From: Rubricella sp038526735
Lineage (GTDB): Bacteria; Pseudomonadota; Alphaproteobacteria; Rhodobacterales; Rhodobacteraceae
NCBI GenBank assembly: GCA_038526735.1
Contig: JBCBGM010000021.1
Span: 1-45,658, forward strand
Length of the DNA: 45,658 nt
Direction: 5' to 3'
Below the pieces are notes generated by a model. It was given only the letters and a program-made list of their open reading frames with translations. It had not been told where the DNA came from and searched no databases. Both the position numbers and the translations under genes were made by a program. Below are positions 40,347 to 45,658 of this stretch, in pieces (position 1 is the first letter of the stretch; each line of letters begins with the position of its first letter).

Positions 40347-41789
40347 TCACCGCGCGAGCGCCAAAAGCCCCGGAACATCGAGATGCGCTTCCACATGCTC
40401 CGCCAGCGCATCGAGGGTCTGCTCAACCGTGTCGCTGTACTTCACAGCACTCTGCGCACCCAAAAACTGCAGCCACGCCGCGCGAAACCCATCATCGCGG
40501 AACATGCCGTGCAGATAACTGCCCGCAACCTGCCCCGACGCAGCCTCTGCCCCCTCTGCCCGACCCTCGACATGCGCGAAGGGCCGCGCGGAGTCAGGCC
40601 CCGCTGTGCGACCGATGTGGATTTCATAACCGTCAAACGGCACGCCCGTGGCCGCATGCACCGCCTGCACCTCGGAAAGGCGCTTATCGCCGGTCATTGT
40701 GGTCTCGACATCCAAAAGCCCAAGCCCACGATCAACGCCTGCGTCCCCTTCGATGCCTTTCGGGTCCGCGACACTGCGCCCGAGCATCTGAAACCCGCCG
40801 CAAATCCCCAAAACACGCCCCCCCCGTCGCACATGGGCGAAGAGGTCTGTGTCCCAGCCCTGCGCACGGAGAAATGCCAGATCACCCCGGGTGGATTTGC
40901 TGCCGGGGATAATCACCACATCCGCATCGCCGGGGATCGCCTGCCCGGCGGCAAGCATCGTGACCCGCACATCCGGCTCTTGCAGAAGCGGGTCGAGGTC
41001 ATCGAAATTGGCAATCCGCGAGAGGCGCAGGCAGACGATATGCACCGTGCCCGCGCTCTGCGGCGCGCTCAGGTCAAGTGCATCTTCGGCGGGGAGTTTC
41101 CAGGCCTCGCCAAACCACGGCAGCACGCCAAAACCGGACCATCCGGTGTGCTCTTCGATCATGGCGTAGCCGTCATCAAAGAGCGACGGATCACCCCGGA
41201 ACTTGTTGATGATAAAGCCTTTAACCAAGGCTGCGTCGCGAGGGTCCATCACCGCCTGCGTACCGACGATCTGCGCGATCACCCCGCCCCGGTCTATGTC
41301 GCCGGTCAGCACCACGGGCACCTTTGCCGCCTGCGCAAACCCCATATTCGCGATATCGCCGGCCCGCAGATTGATCTCCGCAGGGCTGCCTGCGCCCTCC
41401 ACGATCACCAGGTCATGCGCCCCGCGCAGCCGCTCAAAGCTCTCCAGCACAGCGCTCAACAGCTGCGGCTTGAGCGCCGCATACTCCCGCGCCCGCGCCG
41501 TGGTCAGACGCTTGCCCTGCACAACAACCTGCGCCCCCACATCCGTCTCGGGCTTGAGCAGGACCGGGTTCATATCGGTATGAAGCGGTACGCCGCAGGC
41601 CAACGCTTGCAAGGCCTGCGCGCGCCCGATCTCGCCACCATCCGAGGTGACGGCAGCGTTGTTCGACATGTTCTGCGGCTTGAACGGCGCCACCGACAGC
41701 CCCCGCCGCCGCGCGGCGCGGCACAAACCCGCCACCAGCATCGACTTGCCAACATTCGAGCCTGTGCCTTGCAGCATAAGCGCCGTCAT
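40347..41789 (-). CDS. cobQ: cobyric acid synthase
   Basis: Glutamine-dependent amidase that aminates four carboxylates of adenosylcobyrinic a,c-diamide. 480 residues: ATP-binding synthetase domain (GTGSNVGKSMLVAGLCR, PFKPQNMSNNA) and a C-terminal class-I-like glutaminase domain with VLGICGGFQMLGR (nucleophile Cys in the GICGG turn). Length normal. Same strand as cobO, separated by a 294-base region filled with inverted repeats. Confidence 0.97.
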   Translation of the reverse strand: MTALMLQGTGSNVGKSMLVAGLCRAARRRGLSVAPFKPQNMSNNAAVTSDGGEIGRAQALQALACGVPLHTDMNPVLLKPETDVGAQVVVQGKRLTTARAREYAALKPQLLSAVLESFERLRGAHDLVIVEGAGSPAEINLRAGDIANMGFAQAAKVPVVLTGDIDRGGVIAQIVGTQAVMDPRDAALVKGFIINKFRGDPSLFDDGYAMIEEHTGWSGFGVLPWFGEAWKLPAEDALDLSAPQSAGTVHIVCLRLSRIANFDDLDPLLQEPDVRVTMLAAGQAIPGDADVVIIPGSKSTRGDLAFLRAQGWDTDLFAHVRRGGRVLGICGGFQMLGRSVADPKGIEGDAGVDRGLGLLDVETTMTGDKRLSEVQAVHAATGVPFDGYEIHIGRTAGPDSARPFAHVEGRAEGAEAASGQVAGSYLHGMFRDDGFRAAWLQFLGAQSAVKYSDTVEQTLDALAEHVEAHLDVPGLLALAR

Positions 41790-41855
41790 CGCCCACTCCG
41801 TGTCCAGCGGACGGCGCTAACGCGCCGAAGTCTCTTTCTTTGCGTGCCTCCGGCG

Positions 41856-42074
41856 GAGGTATTTCTGTCAAGATGAAGACAGGATCCAACATCGCATCCG
41901 CTGAGGCCAAAAAGAGGCACGGATGCGATGTCTTCACCTTGAGCGATCATCGGGACCTCTCCCTGTACCGCCCCGGCAGGGTCCGCATGATTGGTAAACA
42001 AAGTCTTTCTTCATCTTGATAAAAATACCTCGGGGGGAATTGGGCGCAGAGCGACCAAGGGGGGCAGAGCCCCC
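41856..42074. repeat. nested inverted repeats and GC hairpin between cobO and cobQ
   Basis: Within the 294-base gap: an 11-base perfect stem CATCGCATCCG (41890-41900) / CGGATGCGATG (41920-41930); around it a 13-base stem TCAAGATGAAGAC (41868-41880) / GTCTTCACCTTGA (41930-41942) with one mismatch; and a further inverted copy of the GAGGTATTT...AAGATGAAGA block (41856 onward) at 42031-42004. The hairpin GGGGGC-AGA-GCCCCC (42060-42074) stands next to cobO's 3' end. The block order after cobO (hairpin, then TATTT, then AAGATGAAG) parallels that after holC. Possible terminator or REP-like element. Confidence 0.65.
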
Positions 42075-42083
42075 GGCCCGCTC

Positions 42084-42692
42084 TCAAAACTCGACCCCGC
42101 GTTGGGCTTTCACGCCTTCTTTGAACGGGTGCTTTAGCAGAGTCATTTCGGTCACCAAATCCGATGCCTCAATCAATTCCGGCTTGGCGTTGCGCCCGGT
42201 GAGACAGACATGGGTCATGCGGGGTTTTTGGGTCAGTAGGAAATCCACCACGTCGTCGATGTCGAGGTAGTCATAGCGCAGTGCGATGTTGATTTCGTCC
42301 AACAAGACAAACTGGATCTCTGGGTCGAGGATCTGCTCTTTGGCGATGCGCCAGCCGTTTTCAGCGGCGGCGACGTCTCGGTCGCGGTCTTGGGTTTCCC
42401 AGGTAAAGCCTTCGCCACTCACGAAAAACCGGCACTCCTCGGCGAAGCGCTCACGCAGGAAGGTCTTTTCGCCCGTCTGCCAATTGCCCTTGATGAACTG
42501 CACCACAGCGCAGGGCATGCCGTGGGCGATGCAGCGCATGATCATCCCGAAGCCCGAAGAGGATTTCCCCTTTCCTGCCCCGGTATGAACCATGATCAGG
42601 CCCTTTTCCTCGGTCTTGGATTTCATCATCTCATCGCGCGCGGCTTTGATCCGCTTCATCTTGGCATTGTGGCGGGCGGTGAGATCGTCCAT
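42084..42692 (-). CDS. cobO: cob(I)yrinic acid a,c-diamide adenosyltransferase
   Basis: Transfers the adenosyl group of ATP to cobalt in corrinoids (BtuR/CobO type). 202 residues with P-loop HTGAGKGKSSSGFGM, and LLDEINIALRYDYLD and PRMTHVCLTGRNA downstream. The chosen ATG 42692 has GGAGG five bases upstream on the minus strand; a longer frame starts upstream without family sequence. Divergent from the B12-riboswitch unit; no riboswitch is seen on its own strand. Confidence 0.95.
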   Translation of the reverse strand: MDDLTARHNAKMKRIKAARDEMMKSKTEEKGLIMVHTGAGKGKSSSGFGMIMRCIAHGMPCAVVQFIKGNWQTGEKTFLRERFAEECRFFVSGEGFTWETQDRDRDVAAAENGWRIAKEQILDPEIQFVLLDEINIALRYDYLDIDDVVDFLLTQKPRMTHVCLTGRNAKPELIEASDLVTEMTLLKHPFKEGVKAQRGVEF

Positions 42693-42710
42693 CGGGGCCT
42701 CCGGGAGTGC

Positions 42711-42740
42711 TTGACATTGCGCTGCGGCGAGGCGCATCTG
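42711..42740 (+). promoter_or_regulatory. putative promoter of the riboswitch-DUF1636-cobW unit
   Basis: A perfect -35 TTGACA (42711-42716) followed, at 17-18 bases, by a poor -10 (GCATCT or CATCTG, about 42734-42740). Transcription would begin near 42747, at the 5' edge of the riboswitch. It overlaps the cobO leader on the other strand. Confidence 0.4.
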
Positions 42741-42746
42741 GTCGGG

Positions 42747-42935
42747 CGCTGGTGCCTGTGTCAACAGGTGAAAAGGGAATGGTCAGTCGGCCCGCCGATG
42801 AGATCAGCCGCCCCCGCGACCGTGACCGGAGAGGGGTCTGACGCCACTGGAGCGATCCGGGAAGGCCAGACCGCCGCAGGGAGGGATCGCCCTTCCGAGA
42901 TCCGCAAGCCGGGAGACCTGCCAGAGCGACAGAGA
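42747..42935 (+). promoter_or_regulatory. cobalamin riboswitch
   Basis: Adenosylcobalamin-type aptamer on plus. Recognised elements in order: GGTGCC (42751-42756), ACAGGTGAAAAGGGAA (42764-42779), CCCCCGCGACCGTGACCGG (~42811-42829), GCCACTGG (~42843-42850), GGGAAGG (~42859-42865) and the B12 box AAGCCGGGAGACCTGCC (42906-42922). Edges are approximate. Downstream, CCGGA (42941-42945) / TCCGG (42954-42958) and a GC-rich stretch before the ATG at 43004 could form the expression platform. Rising cobalamin would reduce expression of DUF1636, cobW and cobN. Confidence 0.92.
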
Positions 42936-43003
42936 CGCAACCGGACGGGGTGTTCCGGTGACGGGACACAGGCGCACGCCTCCCGCCATCTGGCCCGCGT
43001 TCC

Positions 43004-43414
43004 ATGGATATGGAACAGACTGTGACCCAACCGACCCGAAAGCCCGTGGAGGTGCTGGTCTGCCAGACCTGCAAGCATGGGCTGAGTTTCGACGACAGCG
43101 AAACGCGCCCCGGTGCGCGGCTTTTGGCGGCACTGGGCGAAGGCACGGTGCCCGACGGGATCGCGGTGAAGGGTGTCGCGTGCCTCTCCAACTGCTCCAA
43201 CGGCTGCACCATTGCGGTGCGCGGCGGGGCGTCTCGTTGGACGTATGTTTACGGCAATCTGTCGCCCACAGACACATCCGTGGTGCTGGAGGGCGTCACA
43301 AAGTACCACGACACCACCGACGGCGTGGTGCCCTGGCGCGAACGGCCAGAGCACTTCCGCAAAAACTGCATCGCCCGTATTCCACCTTTGGAGGTCATTG
43401 ATGACAACGCTTGA
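43004..43414 (+). CDS. DUF1636 cysteine-rich metal-binding-like protein
   Basis: 136 residues. Five cysteines form two groups: C20 and C23 (CQTC) and C60, C64, C68 (CLSNCSNGC), a layout like thioredoxin-fold 2Fe-2S or metal-binding proteins. No signal peptide. ATG at 43004 or 43010 both possible. Overlaps cobW by 14 bases and is directly behind the cobalamin riboswitch, so it probably acts with CobW in cobalt supply for cobalamin synthesis. Biochemical role not established to my knowledge. Confidence 0.82.
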   Translation: MDMEQTVTQPTRKPVEVLVCQTCKHGLSFDDSETRPGARLLAALGEGTVPDGIAVKGVACLSNCSNGCTIAVRGGASRWTYVYGNLSPTDTSVVLEGVTKYHDTTDGVVPWRERPEHFRKNCIARIPPLEVIDDNA

Positions 43415-44483
43415 GAAACTCCCCGTAACCGTCGTCACAGGCTTTTTGGGGTCGGGGAAGACGACGCTCGTGCGGCATCTGATGACCAACCCACAGGGCA
43501 AGCGCCTTGCAGTGGTTGTCAACGAGTTTGGCGATGTGGGCGTGGATGGGGAGATCCTGAAGTCTTGTGCAATCCCCGAATGCCCGGCGGAGAATATCGT
43601 TGAGCTGGCGAATGGCTGCATCTGCTGCACCGTGGCCGATGACTTTATCCCGACGATCGAAGCGTTGATGGCGCTGGAGCCGCGCCCGGAGCATATCCTG
43701 ATCGAGACGTCGGGACTGGCCCTGCCGAAACCGTTGTTGAAGGCGTTTGACTGGCCCGCGATCAAGTCAAAGATCACCGTGGATGGCGTCATTGCGCTGG
43801 CGGATGCCGAGGCCGTGGCTGCTGGCCGGTTTGCGCCGAATGTGGCCGCCGTGGACGCACAACGCCTTGCGGATGACAGCATCGACCATGAAACGCCGCT
43901 CTCTGAGGTGTTTGAGGATCAGATTTCCTGCGCCGACATCATCCTCCTGACCAAGCCCGATCTCGCCGGGCCAGAGGGCGTTGCAAAGGCGAAAGAGATC
44001 ATCGCGGCAGAGGCTCCGCGCCCCCTGCCCGTGGTGGAAGTGGCTGAGGGTAAGGTTGATCCGCGCGTTGTGCTGGGGCTTGAGGCGGCGGCGGAAGATG
44101 ACCTAGAGGCGCGCCCGTCGCATCACGACAGTCACCACGACCACGATGATCACCACCACCATCATCACGATCACAACCATGATGAGTTCGACAGCATCGT
44201 TGTGGACATCCCAGAGGTTGCCGATCCCGCACAGCTCGTCGCGCAAATCGAGGCGCTGGCAGACAGCCAGAACATCCTGCGCGTCAAGGGCTATGCCGCC
44301 GTCACCGGGAAACCGATGCGTCTCCTCGTGCAGGCCGTCGGGCGCCGTGTGCGCCACCAGTATGACCGCCCCTGGGCCGCAGGAGAGGCGCGCAACGGGC
44401 GTCTCGTGGTGATCGCGGAGCATGACAACATCTCCCGCACAGCGATCGAGGCGGTCCTCCACCCTGCGCAGGCGGCCGAGTAA
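43401..44483 (+). CDS. cobW: cobalamin biosynthesis GTPase CobW
   Basis: COG0523 family metal-handling G3E GTPase, thought to deliver cobalt for corrin insertion. 360 residues: P-loop GFLGSGKTT (14-22), the family CxCC motif NGCICC (71-76), Walker B region LIETSGLALP, NKxD-like TKPD (184-187), then a loop with 13 His within residues 241-260, and a C-terminal CobW_C domain. ATG at 43401 chosen after GGAGG at 43390-43394; a longer frame overlaps DUF1636 without family sequence. cobN follows 6 bases later. Confidence 0.95.
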   Translation: MTTLEKLPVTVVTGFLGSGKTTLVRHLMTNPQGKRLAVVVNEFGDVGVDGEILKSCAIPECPAENIVELANGCICCTVADDFIPTIEALMALEPRPEHILIETSGLALPKPLLKAFDWPAIKSKITVDGVIALADAEAVAAGRFAPNVAAVDAQRLADDSIDHETPLSEVFEDQISCADIILLTKPDLAGPEGVAKAKEIIAAEAPRPLPVVEVAEGKVDPRVVLGLEAAAEDDLEARPSHHDSHHDHDDHHHHHHDHNHDEFDSIVVDIPEVADPAQLVAQIEALADSQNILRVKGYAAVTGKPMRLLVQAVGRRVRHQYDRPWAAGEARNGRLVVIAEHDNISRTAIEAVLHPAQAAE

Positions 44484-44489
44484 CCGCTG

Positions 44490-45658
44490 ATGCATGTCAT
44501 CTTTCGCGAAAGCCACGGCCTGGAAGAGAGCGAGACGCCGATAGATCTGGGGCAAACACCCGCGGATCTGGTGGTGTTGTCGTTCTCTGACAGTGACTTA
44601 GGCGCGTTCGCGGCGGGGTGGCATCGCGGCGGTGGCGCACAAGGGCGATTGCCGAGCTTGCGGTTGGCGAACTTGGCAGCACTCAAACATCCGCTGTCGG
44701 TCGATACGTATGTTGAGCAAACGCTTGAGGGGGCCAAGGGCATCCTCATCAGGTTGATCGGCGGCATCCCGTATTGGAGCTATGGCATCCAGTCGGTGCA
44801 GGCCTTGGCGCAGCGCAAGGGGATTGCGCTGGCTGTGCTGCCTGCAGATGGGCGCGAGGATGCGCGGCTCGATGCAGTCTCCACCCTGCCCCTCTCAACC
44901 CTGCGGCGTCTGGCGCATCTGTGTGATACCGGCGGAGAAGTCGCCGCACAGGCCGCGCTATCGCAAATGGCACTCGCCGCAGGTCTTTATGCGGGCCCTG
45001 TGGCAGGCGACAAAACCCTGCCAACGGTAGGCGCATGGACGCCGGAGCACGGCGTTTGTGCGCCCCTGGTTGCGCGGGGCATCGAGGCAAAACCGCTCGT
45101 CATCGTCACCTTCTATCGCGCCTATCTGACCGCCGCGGACCTCGACCCGATCAAGAAGCTCTTCGCGGAGTTGCGGCAGGCCGGGTTTGCCGTGATGGGC
45201 CTTTTTGCGCCGTCGCTGAAAGCCCCCGACGCGGCGAACTGGTTGCGGCGGCAGGTGACATTCTGGGCACCCAAGGCGATCATCAACGCGACATCGTTTA
45301 GCGGCAAAGGTGCGGACGGGACTTCGCCACTCGACGCCGCGAATGTTCCAGTGTTTCAGGTGGCTCTGGCAACCTCGACGCGAGAGGCTTGGGCGGAAGC
45401 AGACCGCGGCCTCTCACCTGCGGATTTGGCGATGCATGTGGTTCTGCCGGAGGTGGATGGGCGGCTGACGGGCGGAGTTGTCTCGTTCAAAGAGCCCGGA
45501 GTTCTCGATGAAGCGCTGGAGTTTTCGCGCTATGCCCACCAAGGTGACTTTGCGCAGATCAAGGCGGTGGTAAGCAAGGTCAAGAACTGGACACGACTCG
45601 CTGATAAGGCAGAGAAAAATCGGCAGATCGCTCTGGTGCTCTCCACCTACCCCGGGCG
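44490..45658 (+). CDS. cobN: cobaltochelatase subunit CobN (5' part, cut by window end)
   Basis: Large subunit of the ATP-dependent CobNST chelatase that inserts cobalt into hydrogenobyrinic a,c-diamide (aerobic pathway). The frame is open from ATG 44490 to the window edge, 389 codons of a protein normally above 1,000 residues. The start translates MHVIFRESHGLEESETPIDL, followed by LKHPLSVDTYVEQTLEGAKG and IRLIGGIPYWSYG, typical CobN N-terminal sequence. Six bases after cobW, therefore under the same riboswitch. Confidence 0.94.
   Translation, partial: MHVIFRESHGLEESETPIDLGQTPADLVVLSFSDSDLGAFAAGWHRGGGAQGRLPSLRLANLAALKHPLSVDTYVEQTLEGAKGILIRLIGGIPYWSYGIQSVQALAQRKGIALAVLPADGREDARLDAVSTLPLSTLRRLAHLCDTGGEVAAQAALSQMALAAGLYAGPVAGDKTLPTVGAWTPEHGVCAPLVARGIEAKPLVIVTFYRAYLTAADLDPIKKLFAELRQAGFAVMGLFAPSLKAPDAANWLRRQVTFWAPKAIINATSFSGKGADGTSPLDAANVPVFQVALATSTREAWAEADRGLSPADLAMHVVLPEVDGRLTGGVVSFKEPGVLDEALEFSRYAHQGDFAQIKAVVSKVKNWTRLADKAEKNRQIALVLSTYPG

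Noticed and set aside
40131..41876. 581-codon open frame on plus, opposite dusA and cobQ
   Set aside because: Entirely antisense to two well-recognised genes; composition rich in Arg, His, Pro without family motifs. Long antisense frames are expected in GC-rich DNA.
44101..44190. CAC/CAT-rich tract as a microsatellite repeat
   Set aside because: It encodes the in-frame His-rich loop of CobW, typical of the family.
1..45658. CRISPR arrays, insertion sequences, phage or integration sites
   Set aside because: No spaced direct repeats, transposase, integrase or target duplications seen; the single tRNA shows no duplicated 3' end nearby.

Overview
The window looks like chromosomal DNA of a GC-rich alphaproteobacterium, most likely a Rhodobacteraceae (Roseobacter-type) species. 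Support comes from the family mix (DUF4167, an LdtR-type MarR regulator, a DUF1636-cobW-cobN cobalamin cluster with an aerobic cobaltochelatase), very tight gene packing with ATGA/GTGA/TTGA overlaps, and GGGGCnnnGCCCC hairpins next to a TATTT...GAAG sequence in intergenic regions. I saw no mobile element, prophage, CRISPR array, rRNA or integrase. One tRNA (Gly, anticodon CCC) is present.

Layout. 1-6,000: ndk (minus), then an ABC-F ATPase, a MarC-type membrane protein and a membrane-anchored aspartic protease (plus), facing holC and pepA (minus). 6,100-13,465: a coupled envelope operon lptF-lptG-lptD-surA-pdxA-rsmA, for LPS export and outer-membrane protein folding followed by vitamin B6 synthesis and 16S rRNA methylation. 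13,460-19,000 (minus): DUF4167 protein, prmC, prfA, a DUF1499 protein, ispG and a RodZ-like protein. 19,270-24,510: a DUF1295 membrane protein, LdtR-like regulator, sdhE, ROK sugar kinase, XRE regulator, aspartate-type aminotransferase, a small conserved protein and a MOSC protein.

24,567-28,839 holds the most unusual system: six overlapping genes pairing a LolD/MacB-type ATPase and FtsX-type permease with a DUF4198 (NikK-like) protein, a NikL-like small periplasmic protein, a ZnuA-like protein lacking two of the three usual His ligands, and an unrecognised membrane-anchored protein. It resembles a metal-trafficking machine built from parts normally seen in Ni/Co ECF transporters, Zn importers and MacB-type transporters. 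It ends just before the tRNA-Gly gene.

28,965-33,690: an EamA exporter, M20 amidohydrolase, mazG, a small membrane protein and eno. 33,694-38,298 (minus): MaoC hydratase, acyl-CoA dehydrogenase, histidine-phosphatase-fold protein, APH-type kinase and CaiB CoA-transferase. The kinase and dehydrogenase resemble the two halves of animal ACAD11, suggesting breakdown of 4-hydroxy acids through phosphorylated acyl-CoAs. 38,396-40,283: a TauE/SafE exporter and dusA.

40,347-45,658 is a cobalamin region: cobQ and cobO on minus; on plus a cobalamin riboswitch, a cysteine-rich DUF1636 protein, cobW with a 13-histidine loop, and the start of cobN, cut by the window end.
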